Assembly: GCF_000503055.1 (NCBI RefSeq)
Contig: NZ_AYVY01000032.1
Location: forward strand, 1 to 36,673
Direction: 5' to 3'
Length of the DNA stretch: 36,673 nucleotides
Source of the DNA: Mesorhizobium sp. LSHC420B00
GTDB lineage: Bacteria > Pseudomonadota > Alphaproteobacteria > Rhizobiales > Rhizobiaceae
Part shown: in pieces, positions 1-7,566 of the stretch
How the letters are laid out: every line of letters starts with the position of its first letter
Position numbering within the stretch: the stretch's first letter is position 1
Position numbers and translations under genes: made by a program
The notes under the pieces: generated by a model
Told to the model about the DNA's origin: nothing
The model's database searches: none
What the model saw: the letters and a program-made list of their open reading frames with translations, nothing else

Positions 1-60
1 ACTGCCTCTCCAAAGAATCCTTTCTCAGCCTAAACTCAACCCCAAAATCGCCATATGCGA

Positions 61-200
61 TTCCCCTGCCCGCAAGGGGGAGATCGGATGTCGCCCCGGC
101 TTTCGCCAACCGTCGGCGTTGCAAAAATGGGCGGTGAAATTGAAGCTGCCAATCTCCCCCCTTGCGGGGGAGATGTCCGGCAGGACAGAGGGGGGCGCTG
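61..200. repeat. Palindromic intergenic repeats
   Basis: This non-coding stretch downstream of the zur-like gene holds two related G/C-run palindromes. The clearer one is at 154-172, with arms CTCCCCC and GGGGGAG around CTTGC, followed by GATGTCCGGCAGGACAGAGG. A looser copy lies near 64-90 (CCCC...GCAAGGGGGAGAT). From memory, such sequences are common between genes in mesorhizobia. The rest of 1-231 shows no gene I can support. Confidence 0.55.
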
Positions 201-231
201 TCCCGCCAGCATCTCGCGGCTTAGTAAGCCC

Positions 232-681
232 TCAAGCCGCTTCGGCCAAACACTTCGCACAAGTCCCACGAAACTCGATCACCGCCTTCTTGGCGGCGAA
301 GCCGGTCGAGCGCACCCATTCGTCGAGCCGGTGGCCGACATCGTGGTCGGAGAACTCGGTCACCTGGCCGCAGCTGTCGCAGATGGCAAATGCCGTCATC
401 GAATGGCTGTGGTCGTGCGGCTCGGCACAGGCGACGAAGGAATTGAGGCTTTCGAGCCTGTGCACGAAGCCGGACTTCACCAGCGTGTCGAGCGCCCGAT
501 AGACCTGCAGCGGTGCACGAAAACCGCGCTCGCGCAATTGGTCGAGCAACGTATAGGCGCTGAGCGGCCCGCTGGCGGCCTCGAGTTTCTCGAGAACGCA
601 AAGCTGGTTCTTCGTCAGTACATCCCTTGCCGCCATGATCCCGTTCCAAGCCGCTCCGTGCCGATCACTGCCAGTTCGCAT
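232..681 (-). CDS. zur: Fur-family regulator, Zur type
   Basis: This is a 149-residue metal-sensing repressor, probably the zinc regulator Zur, which represses zinc uptake genes when zinc is plentiful. An N-terminal winged helix (about residues 20-80, with LTKNQLCVLEKLEAASGPLSAY) is followed by the dimerisation and metal domain. That domain holds a His-rich stretch (HDHSHSM, about 90-95) and two CxxC pairs, C101/C104 and C141/C144, which form the structural zinc site of the family. The frame stays open to 942, but I chose the ATG at 681 because AGAGG lies just upstream and the added residues are unlike the family. The ATG at 636 (MAARDVLTKNQ) is an alternative. No znu transporter gene is visible beside it. 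Fur-family membership is secure; zinc rather than another metal is inferred from the sequence resemblance. Confidence 0.85.
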   Translation of the reverse strand: MRTGSDRHGAAWNGIMAARDVLTKNQLCVLEKLEAASGPLSAYTLLDQLRERGFRAPLQVYRALDTLVKSGFVHRLESLNSFVACAEPHDHSHSMTAFAICDSCGQVTEFSDHDVGHRLDEWVRSTGFAAKKAVIEFRGTCAKCLAEAA

Positions 682-847
682 GCAATCCGACCTCTTGCAC
701 TGAGATAGCGACGAACTGCTATTTTTGCTACTGTTTCTATTCGCAGCCGGTGGTCGGCTGGCCGGCGGCGCCATATTCAAAATACTGACAAAATCGTCAG
801 CCAGGCTGGCCGTGCTTGGAAATTCGATCGGGCTTGGGGAAGCAACC

Positions 848-3049
848 ATGATCAAAGTGACGCGGCGGACGCTGCTTGCCGGCACGTCTGCGCTGGCCGC
901 TGCCGGCCTGGTGCCGTTTCGGGCATTCGCAGCGGCGCGCACCTACCATGCGCTGCTTGTTGCCTGCACCGATTACCCGAACCTGCCGAAGAAAAACTGG
1001 CTGATCGGACCGAAAAACGATGCCGGCCTGGTGCGCGATTACCTCCTGGGGAACACGCCCGCGCCGGTAAAATTCCTGGCCGAAAACGTTACGCTGCTCG
1101 CCAAGGATGTCGAAGGCGCCGACGGACCGCCGACACATGCGGCGATCAAGGCAGCACTCGCCGACCTTGCCGCCAAGGTCCAGCGTGATGATTTCGTCTA
1201 TCTGCATTTGTCCGGTCACGGCGCGCAACAGCCCGCGGCGACCAAGGGCGACGAGACCGACGGCCTCGACGAAATTTTCTTGCCGTCCGACATCGACAAA
1301 TGGGTCAACCGCGAACAGGGCGTGCCCAATGCGCTGGTCGACAACGAGATCGGCACCGCGCTCGACGCCATTCGCGACAAGGGCGCCTTTATCTGGGCCG
1401 TGTTCGACTGCTGCCATTCCGGCACGGCGACGCGCGCCGCCGAGGTCGACGACGAGCTGGAACGCAAGGTCGAGTTCGCCGATCTGGTCGGCGGCGACGA
1501 TGCTGCCAGGGCGGCTGCGGTGAAAGCCTATGACGGGATTGCGTCGGCCGCGCCGCGCGGCTTTGACGAGGACGGGCAGCGCAAGCCGGCCTTCAAGCTG
1601 GCGCCGACCGGCGCCGAGCCGACCACCAAGGGTAGATTGGTCGCCTTCTACGCGGCGCAGACGGTGGAGACGACGCCTGAGATGCCGCTGCCCAGGGGCA
1701 CGGCCGATGCGCCGCGTTTCGGGCTGTTCACCTTCACCATCCTGTCGAAACTGGCCGAGAACCCCAACATCACCTACCGCCAGCTCGGCCAGGCCGTGCT
1801 GCAGCAATATTCGGCGGACGGCCGCACCCGGCCAACGCCGCTGTTCGAGGGAGAACTCGACGCACGCGTCTTCGGCACCGACAAGACCGATGCGGTCATG
1901 CAATGGCCGATCGTCGTCAAGGACGACAAAGCCACGATCGGCGCCGGACTGCTGCATCGCCTCACCCCCGGCAGCAAGCTGGCAATCTTGCCGTCGGCGC
2001 TGTCGCCGCTGTCCGAGGCGCTTGGTTATCTCCAGGTGCGATCGGCAAAGAACCTGGAGAGCCGGGTCCAGCCGGTCGAGTTCGGCGGCAAGCCGGCGCT
2101 CAAGCTGGCTGACATCCCCGCCAATGCCTATGCCCGGCTCGCCGAGCTCGCCGTCGACTACAAGCTCGTGGTCGCGCGGCCGGCAGCGGCCAAAGGCCTC
2201 GAGAAAGAGGCTGCGCTGGCGAACTCGGTTCTCGACGATCTGGCGGCCAGGGAGAACTCAGGGTTCCACATCGCGCTGGTCGAGCCGGGCAAGAGCGCAG
2301 ATCTGCGTCTCGCCGTGCTGCGCGAGAATGCCATTGCCGGCGCCGCAGAAGACGCCACCGACGCGCCGGCGCTGTGGTTCCTGCCAGCTTCGGGCGACAT
2401 GACGCTCAAGGATGGCAGCAAGCCGCCGCTGATCGTCATTCATCCGGACGGCCGCGAAAAGCTGATCGACGCCGCGGCCAGGAACCTGACGAAAATCTTC
2501 CGCGCCATCGGCCTGTCGAGGCTGGCCGCCGCTTCGGATTATCGGCCGGAAGAGGTCGACGTCGAGTTCCGGATCAAGCGTCTGGACAGTGACGCGCTGC
2601 AGCCTATCGAGCCGTCGACGGTGCCGCGTGTTTCGCCCGACGATCAGGTGCATGTGCTGGTCAGGAACGGCTCGACCAACCTGGTTGACATCAACGTGCT
2701 CTATGTCGGCTCCGACTATTCCATCCAGCATTTTCTTGCCGAGCGCCTGACCGAGGGCGCCGTGCTCGAGGAAGGCCTGTTCAAATTCACCGACACCAGC
2801 TTCGGCATGGAGCAGATGATCGCCGTCTTGACCGAGGCGCCGCCGCAGAGCGAGAAGCAGGACCTGAGCTTCCTGGCGCAAGCGGGGGTTGTCTCGGTAA
2901 CGCGCGGACTGGGACAGCCAAGTTTCTCCGATATGCTGGCCGATATCGGCATGGCGCCGGCGACGCGGTCGGCCATGCGGCTCACCGACGACAAGGCATC
3001 GAAGGGCGCCGTGATGATCTTCCCGATGGAGACGGTGCCGCGCGCCTGA
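848..3049 (+). CDS. Exported caspase-family (metacaspase-like) peptidase
   Basis: This 733-residue protein has an N-terminal peptidase C14 (caspase/metacaspase) domain. The catalytic dyad is visible as H124 in HLSGHGAQQ and C189 in DCCHSGT; family members usually cleave after Arg or Lys. The N-terminus (VTRRTLLAGTSALAAAG, then FRAFA) has the twin-arginine pattern and a hydrophobic core, so export through Tat is likely. The catalytic domain ends near residue 300. The remaining 430 residues are a long C-terminal region, and its last 150 residues (for example LVRNGSTNLVDINVLYVGSDY) resemble the beta-rich DUF4384-type domains often attached to bacterial caspases; that match is tentative. The ATG at 848 was chosen over upstream in-frame starts because GGGGAAG precedes it and it begins the signal peptide. 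It is followed by a secreted and a membrane protein on the same strand, and two serine proteases lie beyond. Substrates are unknown. Confidence 0.88.
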   Translation: MIKVTRRTLLAGTSALAAAGLVPFRAFAAARTYHALLVACTDYPNLPKKNWLIGPKNDAGLVRDYLLGNTPAPVKFLAENVTLLAKDVEGADGPPTHAAIKAALADLAAKVQRDDFVYLHLSGHGAQQPAATKGDETDGLDEIFLPSDIDKWVNREQGVPNALVDNEIGTALDAIRDKGAFIWAVFDCCHSGTATRAAEVDDELERKVEFADLVGGDDAARAAAVKAYDGIASAAPRGFDEDGQRKPAFKLAPTGAEPTTKGRLVAFYAAQTVETTPEMPLPRGTADAPRFGLFTFTILSKLAENPNITYRQLGQAVLQQYSADGRTRPTPLFEGELDARVFGTDKTDAVMQWPIVVKDDKATIGAGLLHRLTPGSKLAILPSALSPLSEALGYLQVRSAKNLESRVQPVEFGGKPALKLADIPANAYARLAELAVDYKLVVARPAAAKGLEKEAALANSVLDDLAARENSGFHIALVEPGKSADLRLAVLRENAIAGAAEDATDAPALWFLPASGDMTLKDGSKPPLIVIHPDGREKLIDAAARNLTKIFRAIGLSRLAAASDYRPEEVDVEFRIKRLDSDALQPIEPSTVPRVSPDDQVHVLVRNGSTNLVDINVLYVGSDYSIQHFLAERLTEGAVLEEGLFKFTDTSFGMEQMIAVLTEAPPQSEKQDLSFLAQAGVVSVTRGLGQPSFSDMLADIGMAPATRSAMRLTDDKASKGAVMIFPMETVPRA

Positions 3050-3110
3050 GGCGGGATCAAGCGCCCGGCCAGGCCTCTTGCCTGATCGGCTGATAATGAA
3101 CATTCTTCGA

Positions 3111-3126
3111 CCGCCGCTGTCGGCGG
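3111..3126. other. Short hairpin before the small secreted gene
   Basis: CCGCCG and CGGCGG pair around CTGT, ending 13 bases before the ATG at 3140. There is no T-run, so it is probably not a terminator. It could modulate read-through or translation between the caspase gene and the two genes after it. Confidence 0.35.
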
Positions 3127-3139
3127 CCGAACGGAACGG

Positions 3140-3532
3140 ATGAGGGCGTTCGTGAACAGGATGGTATTTTCGTGGCGCGCAACAACCGCCGGCCTTGTCG
3201 CCGGGCTGTTGCTGGCCGCCAATGCCTCGGCGGACGAGATCTGCGGCCTTTGCGCCAAGGAGGTCGTCATCAACTCCGAACTGGCGAGTTGCTTTCTCGA
3301 TCAGTACGACCAGATCGCCAAAACCGGCAACACCGCCGTCGCCGTCGATCTCAGCAGCTGCACCTCACGCGGCGTGGTCGAGCCGTTGCCGTCGCCGGGC
3401 AAGCCGCAGGTGGAGCCTGACGTGCAGTTCATCGTTTCGCGGGCGCAGCTGGATTGCCTGAAGAAGAAGCTGGAGACGCCGGGCATCGTGCTCGATCCGT
3501 CAGCTATCATCGAACTGGACAGCTGCGGATGA
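3140..3532 (+). CDS. Small secreted six-cysteine protein, function unknown
   Basis: This is a 130-residue protein I do not recognise. A Sec-type signal peptide covers about residues 1-31 (TTAGLVAGLLLAANASA before DEICG). The mature part has six cysteines: a CGLC pair right after the cleavage site, then C in ASCFLD, SSCTSR, LDCLKK and the C-terminal DSCG. An even number of cysteines in an exported protein suggests three disulfides. The CGLC looks like a thioredoxin-type CxxC, but no thioredoxin fold is evident. Its stop overlaps the next start (ATGA), so it is translationally coupled to the membrane protein. Together with the caspase 90 bases upstream it probably forms one operon ending at the terminator at 4252. 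A later ATG at 3161 is possible but would shorten the signal peptide. Confidence 0.7.
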   Translation: MRAFVNRMVFSWRATTAGLVAGLLLAANASADEICGLCAKEVVINSELASCFLDQYDQIAKTGNTAVAVDLSSCTSRGVVEPLPSPGKPQVEPDVQFIVSRAQLDCLKKKLETPGIVLDPSAIIELDSCG

Positions 3533-4233
3533 CGAAAGCAGGGAGCGACGCAACGCAGCAGGCAGGGGCGGCGCCGGTACCGCAAAAGAAGCCGGCGTCA
3601 CTGCCGGAAACCGTCGAAGGCCTGCCTTGGGTGAGCAATCACGAGGTCAAGAAGGAGGCGAACCCGTTCACCGATGGCGACTGGCGCATGCTTGTCTATG
3701 CCTGGTCCGGATTGCTGGTACGGCTGGCGATCATCTTCACCTTGATCTTTTCGGTCTACCAGTTCCTGGCAAACCAGGAGCAGAAGCGTGTCGAACAGAC
3801 GATGTCGCTGGTGGAGCTCTGGGAAAGCAAGGATTACCAGCAGGCGCAACGGGCCCTCAAGCAACGCCTGGCGACGCTCAATGCCAAATACGGCAATCTG
3901 CTCAGCGCCAATCCCACGCCGACCGAGGAACAGGTCTATCGGCAACGCATCGGCATCGAGGCGATGAGCGCAACCGGCGGCGACATGCCGCTTGCCGAGT
4001 TCAGCGACAATTTCGACCGCATCGTCTATTTCCTCAACCGTCTTTCCTTCTGCGTCGAAGGCAGGCTTTGCTCGCGTCAGGTCGCCGACTCCTATTTCCG
4101 CGACTATGCCGCCTCGTTCTGGAGCTATTTTGCCGGCTATATCGACAAGGAGCGCAAGGCCGGTTCGCCGACCTTCGCCCTGCCAATCGAGAACTATGTC
4201 CGCCAGGCGCCACCCCCGGCCCAATCCAGATAA
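3529..4233 (+). CDS. Single-pass membrane protein, function unknown
   Basis: This 234-residue protein starts inside the stop codon of the preceding gene (ATGA overlap), so the two are likely made together. The first 57 residues are polar, and one transmembrane helix is clear at about 60-81 (GLLVRLAIIFTLIFSVYQFL). An alpha-helical soluble part follows, with a charged stretch (residues 84-125, EQKRVEQT...) that may form a coiled coil. Around residues 164-205 the pattern IVYFLNRLSFCVEGRLC followed by YFRDYAASFWSYF resembles DUF4760-like membrane proteins; I regard that as a weak match. It is the last gene before a strong terminator. Its linkage to an exported caspase and a disulfide-rich secreted protein suggests a membrane anchor or receptor for that pair, which is inference. 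Confidence 0.7.
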   Translation: MTKAGSDATQQAGAAPVPQKKPASLPETVEGLPWVSNHEVKKEANPFTDGDWRMLVYAWSGLLVRLAIIFTLIFSVYQFLANQEQKRVEQTMSLVELWESKDYQQAQRALKQRLATLNAKYGNLLSANPTPTEEQVYRQRIGIEAMSATGGDMPLAEFSDNFDRIVYFLNRLSFCVEGRLCSRQVADSYFRDYAASFWSYFAGYIDKERKAGSPTFALPIENYVRQAPPPAQSR

Positions 4234-4251
4234 TCCCCGAAAATGCGAAAG

Positions 4252-4282
4252 CCGGCGACGGAAATGCTCCGCCGCCGGTTTT
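4252..4282 (+). terminator. Rho-independent terminator of the caspase operon
   Basis: CCGGCGACGG (4252-4261) pairs with CCGCCGCCGG (4269-4278) with a single mismatch around AAATGCT, followed at once by TTTT. It lies 18 bases after the stop of the membrane-protein gene. Confidence 0.75.
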
Positions 4283-4286
4283 GATT

Positions 4287-4347
4287 GGAGCATTTTGCAG
4301 CCAAGTGTGATCACATTTGGCGTCGCAGAAATGCCGCTAAAATAGAT
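4287..4347 (-). repeat. Dispersed palindromic element, copy 1
   Basis: This 61-base intergenic element is shared, in inverted orientation, with 16900-16959. Exact common blocks are ATCTATTTT, GCATTTCTGCG, CGCCAA and the 18-base CACTTGGCTGCAAAATGC (all read on the minus strand here). The centre is itself palindromic (GCCAAATGTGA against TCACACTTGGC, one mismatch), so it can fold as a stem-loop. It lies just downstream of a terminator. Confidence 0.7.
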
Positions 4348-4384
4348 AACCCGCCCCGATGATCGCGGCGCGCACTCTGCAGGC

Positions 4385-5467
4385 CTATTTGTACAGGCTG
4401 TTGATCCACTGGACGTTGATGGCGTTCAGGCGCACGGCGGTATTGGCATCCGGGCTCTCGGCCACGTTCACGCCGGTGATGACGCGCTGCTTGGAGCCAT
4501 TGTCATAGGCATAGACCGAGCTGCCGCTCGAACCTGGATACGTGTCGCAGTCGTACTGGAAATACTCGGTGGCGATGTTTTCGGCGTGCACTTCGCAGGT
4601 CGCCTTCCACATCGTGCCCATCGGCTTGTCGCCGGGATAGCCAATGATGTTGGCGGTGAAATCGCCGAGATCCACATAGTTGGCATAGCCCAGCCAGCCG
4701 AGATTGGTGCCGACATCCTGCTTGAGAGTGACGATGCCGAGATCCCACGGCACGACAGAGCCGTAAAAGCCTTGGTAATTGTCGATGAAGCCCTGGACGA
4801 TATAGGCGCTTTCATAGGTGAAGGCGCCGAACGGAGCGTCGTCGGCGGTCTTGCCATTGAGAGCCGGCACGAACAGGATATCGTCGAGCCAGGCCTTGTC
4901 CTCGTGGCTGTAGAGGCAGTGCGCCGCGGTGAGCACCGTGCGCGGGCCGATCAGTGTCGCCGAGCAGCTGCCATAGCTGCCGCTCTTCGATTTGCCTTCG
5001 AGATAGCCGATCGCGGTGAACGGGTAGGTTTTGGTATTCTTGATCTGCTCGCGGTCGTCCGTCCCGAACACCTGGCGGCCGGCCTCTTCGCCTCCGCTTA
5101 GTCCGGAATTATCGGACTTCTGCCCGTCGGCGGGCGCGTTCATTTCCTTGATGACAAGGTCCTTCAGCGTCTCGTTCGGGTCGATCTTGATGTCCTTGCC
5201 ATCGGCGGAGCGGCCGACGATGCCATAAGATTTGACTGCCGTTGCTTCGTCGGCGAGCGGCGCGGCGCGGTTGGCCTCGTCGTCGGTCAGTTTCGGCGGG
5301 GCGATCGGTTTCGCCCGGCCGGGCTTGTAATCGCCCGATGTCACGTCCCGCATGCTTTCGCCGTTGCCAGCATTGGCGGAGCCTGGATCGGCAGCCAAGG
5401 CAGGAACCGCCCACATTGCGGTGGAAAGCAACGCGGACGCAATAATGCTATGTGTCAGTTTTGTCAT
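4385..5467 (-). CDS. Secreted V8-like serine protease (S1 family)
   Basis: This 360-residue exported protease has a signal peptide at 1-26 (ending VPALAA) and a polar propeptide to about residue 134. A chymotrypsin-fold domain then begins with FGTDDREQIKNTKTYPFTAI, a start typical of glutamyl endopeptidase (V8-like) enzymes. The triad is H183 (TAAHC), D242 (PWDLGIV) and S314 in PGSSGSS. The GxSGS form rather than GDSGGP separates it from true trypsins. Cysteines C168/C184 and C291/C307 could form two disulfides. GGGAGAG sits 7 bases before the ATG. It converges on the caspase operon and diverges from the trypsin gene at 5857. The long propeptide suggests it is made as a zymogen. Preference for Glu is a family expectation only. 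Confidence 0.88.
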   Translation of the reverse strand: MTKLTHSIIASALLSTAMWAVPALAADPGSANAGNGESMRDVTSGDYKPGRAKPIAPPKLTDDEANRAAPLADEATAVKSYGIVGRSADGKDIKIDPNETLKDLVIKEMNAPADGQKSDNSGLSGGEEAGRQVFGTDDREQIKNTKTYPFTAIGYLEGKSKSGSYGSCSATLIGPRTVLTAAHCLYSHEDKAWLDDILFVPALNGKTADDAPFGAFTYESAYIVQGFIDNYQGFYGSVVPWDLGIVTLKQDVGTNLGWLGYANYVDLGDFTANIIGYPGDKPMGTMWKATCEVHAENIATEYFQYDCDTYPGSSGSSVYAYDNGSKQRVITGVNVAESPDANTAVRLNAINVQWINSLYK

Positions 5468-5856
5468 GGTGAGACTCTCCCAAAAGTCAGCAAGGACTGG
5501 ATCAAGATAGAGAAATATTGTCGAGATCGTGGTGGTGACGAAAAATGAAATTGGTTGCCGGCGCCTTTACCGGGCCATTATTCAGTGCAGCCAGTTTAGG
5601 TCCCCGCCAAAAATGCCCGCAACGGTATACTGCCTAAATTAATCCAACATTGGCAATGACAAATTGCTTTCACATAGCCCGTGGGGGGCTATAGGATTTG
5701 GGCGGGCTTGGTTCGACAGCACGATTAGCAAAAGTGGTGCTCGGTTTTGTGACGGATCGCGCTCCGCCTTGGAGCATGATCTCACCGGCCGGTTCCATTT
5801 CAGTGGATCATGCGTCCGTGGCTGACCTGTCGGAATATTGTCTCAGGGGGTTCGAG
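5468..5856. promoter_or_regulatory. Divergent intergenic region between two proteases
   Basis: These 389 bases carry no convincing gene and must hold the promoters of both the V8-like protease (minus) and the trypsin-like protease (plus). The region is more AT-rich than its flanks around 5600-5670. A perfect 7-bp hairpin lies at 5674-5692 (ATAGCCC / GGGCTAT around GTGGG). I could not assign -35/-10 elements with confidence. Confidence 0.4.
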
Positions 5857-6951
5857 GTGAAGATCATCCATAGGTTCAGACCGATTGCCGCCGCCGCGCT
5901 GCTCGGCATCGCGGCGGCCTTGCCGGTCGTTGATTCCGTTCATGCCACGGACGCGGCCGCCCGGCCGGAGGCGGCGATCTCGCCGATGAAACGCGTGGCC
6001 GAGGCCAGGGCAAAGGCCAGGGCGGAGAACCCCGACGGCGCCGATCGCGTCTACGGCGGCAAGCAGGCCGAGACGGGCGCCTACCCGTTCCAGGTGGCAT
6101 TGCTGACCACGGGCAAGCTGGACAAAAGCCCGGCCTCGCAGGCGAATGCGCAGTTCTGCGGCGGCAGCCTGATCGCGCCGCAATGGGTGCTGACCGCGGC
6201 GCACTGCCTCAATGACGACGGCGAGCCGATTTCGCCTGATGTGGTCACCGTGCTCACCGGCGCCACCGATCTCAGCGAGGGCAAGCGCTACAAGGCGGTG
6301 GAGATCATCGTCAACGAGGGCTACAGCGAGCAGACGCTGGACAACGATCTCGGCCTGATCCGGCTGGCCGAGCCGGCCGATGCCCCGACCATCAAAATTG
6401 CCAGTGAGCCGACCCCCGACGCCGGCAAGACGACAGTCACCGGCTGGGGCAAGATGCAGGACGGAACATTTCCCACCGCGCTGATGGTCGCCGACCTGGA
6501 CCTCCAGCCGAACGCAACCTGCAACAGCGGCATCAAGGCGATTTATGCGCATGATTTGAAAGCAGCGCTCGGCGAGCTCGCCCGCCGCATGCGTTATTCG
6601 GAAAGGGGCATCGAGGCGGCCGCCAACGCGATTGCTGCCGACATGGCGGATCCGCTGACCGGCAACATGATCTGCGCCGGAACGGCCAGCGGCGAGCGCG
6701 ACGCCTGCAATGGCGACAGCGGCGGACCGCTGTTCATGACCGGCGCCGATGGTCCGGTGCAGGTCGGCGTCGTCAGCTGGGGCGAAGGTCCGGCCGACGG
6801 CGGCACCGCCTGCGGCCACAAGAACGCCTACGGCATCTACACGCGGCTGGCCAATTACACCGGCTGGATCGAGGAGAAGATGAAAAGGGCAGCGCCCGTG
6901 CCCGCAGCACCCAAAGCCCTCGGCACGGCGCAGAAGCCGGCGACCCCCTGA
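5857..6951 (+). CDS. Secreted trypsin-like serine protease (S1A)
   Basis: This 364-residue protein begins at GTG, with CAGGGGG six bases before it. A signal peptide (about 1-31) and a short charged propeptide end at R64, where RVYGGKQAETGAYPFQV gives the classic zymogen activation site. The triad is H116 (TAAHC), D164 (DNDLGLI) and S288 (CNGDSGGPLF). D282, six residues before the serine, is the trypsin specificity residue, so cleavage after Arg or Lys is expected. Two features are unusual: a helical insertion of about 45 residues (224-268, AIYAHDLKAALGELARR...) before the NMICAG strand, and a Pro/Ala-rich tail after residue 342. Because activation needs cleavage after Arg, the Arg/Lys-cleaving caspase nearby or autocatalysis could be the activator; this is inference. 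The frame is open back to 5698, but that extension lacks a ribosome site. Confidence 0.9.
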   Translation: MKIIHRFRPIAAAALLGIAAALPVVDSVHATDAAARPEAAISPMKRVAEARAKARAENPDGADRVYGGKQAETGAYPFQVALLTTGKLDKSPASQANAQFCGGSLIAPQWVLTAAHCLNDDGEPISPDVVTVLTGATDLSEGKRYKAVEIIVNEGYSEQTLDNDLGLIRLAEPADAPTIKIASEPTPDAGKTTVTGWGKMQDGTFPTALMVADLDLQPNATCNSGIKAIYAHDLKAALGELARRMRYSERGIEAAANAIAADMADPLTGNMICAGTASGERDACNGDSGGPLFMTGADGPVQVGVVSWGEGPADGGTACGHKNAYGIYTRLANYTGWIEEKMKRAAPVPAAPKALGTAQKPATP

Positions 6952-7024
6952 CCGGCGTCACCCGCTGAACGAACGAACGGCGCGAGCAATCCCGCCGCTT
7001 CTGCCCGGAAACTTTTGGTCGGAA

Positions 7025-7375
7025 CTAGAACCAGCGATCGCGGCGCTGGTCTGTGGCGGCCAAGGCGAGGCCCAGTAGCGCCCCTACGGCCGCTCCGAGT
7101 ATGAATGCGGACGATACTGTGCCGGGATTCTCCTGGACGACCCCGGAAACCGTCTGCGCCCTGTTGCGCAGGGCTTGCGCCGTCCGGGACGCGCGGTCAG
7201 CAGCGCTGTCATACCAGTCGCCGGCCTCTTCGATCGCCTCTTCCGCGCGTTCGGCCAAGGTCCGATTGATCTTGCTGATCTCACGCCTCAGCTGCGCGAC
7301 CTGCTTCTCCAGGGCTTCCTGAGCTTCACGTTGAGTCATCTTGGGTGCTGCGGATTCGTTCGGGTCGTCGGCCAT
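7025..7375 (-). CDS. DUF883/ElaB-like membrane-anchored stress protein
   Basis: This 116-residue protein has a long amphipathic helix (about 13-80: QREAQEALEKQVAQLRREIS onward), then VQENPGTVSSAFILGAAVGALLGLALA, a C-terminal transmembrane helix, and ends DQRRDRWF. This is the build of the DUF883/ElaB/YqjD group, inner-membrane proteins that in E. coli are RpoS-dependent and bind ribosomes. Here an EcfG-type promoter lies just upstream, which fits stress induction. GGAGA precedes the ATG. Family membership is by architecture rather than a strong motif. Confidence 0.72.
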   Translation of the reverse strand: MADDPNESAAPKMTQREAQEALEKQVAQLRREISKINRTLAERAEEAIEEAGDWYDSAADRASRTAQALRNRAQTVSGVVQENPGTVSSAFILGAAVGALLGLALAATDQRRDRWF

Positions 7376-7402
7376 GGTAATCTCCTTTGCGGAAGGCTCG
7401 GC

Positions 7403-7428
7403 TCAACGGTCGGCCCACTGTGCAGGTT
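7403..7428 (-). promoter_or_regulatory. EcfG-type promoter for the DUF883-like gene
   Basis: Read on the minus strand, GGAAC (7428-7424) is followed after 17 bases by CGTT (7406-7403). This matches the known alphaproteobacterial general stress sigma factor EcfG/RpoE2 consensus GGAAC-N16/17-CGTT exactly. The -10 lies 28 bases upstream of the ATG at 7375. Confidence 0.7.
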
Positions 7429-7512
7429 CCTCGGCAAAACGATTCTGTCCGGTGTTTGTTCGGTGAGAACCCGGGATTTGTTCGGCATGTGTGCGAATTC
7501 GGCATCAACATC

Positions 7513-7537
7513 GGATCGTTCCAGCGCTCCCCGCGTT
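7513..7537 (+). promoter_or_regulatory. Possible EcfG-type promoter for the DUF2934 gene
   Basis: GGATC, 16 bases, CGTT: one mismatch from the EcfG consensus. It lies 29 bases before the ATG at 7567. Weaker than the divergent promoter but in the expected position. Confidence 0.45.
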
Positions 7538-7566
7538 GGTGAAAACGCCACAAGGGAGGAACCGCC

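Noticed and set aside
797..1957. 386-codon open frame on the minus strand opposite the caspase gene
   Set aside because: Arg/Gly-rich shadow of a GC-rich coding sequence, no ribosome site, and the plus-strand frame has clear catalytic motifs. The same applies to the long open frames opposite real genes at 12204-13172, 14124-15443, 20462-21652, 22306-24081, 26177-27706 and 31003-32613.
5698..5856. Upstream ATG start for the trypsin gene
   Set aside because: The extension would bury the signal peptide 53 residues inside the protein and has no ribosome site; the GTG at 5857 has CAGGGGG before it.
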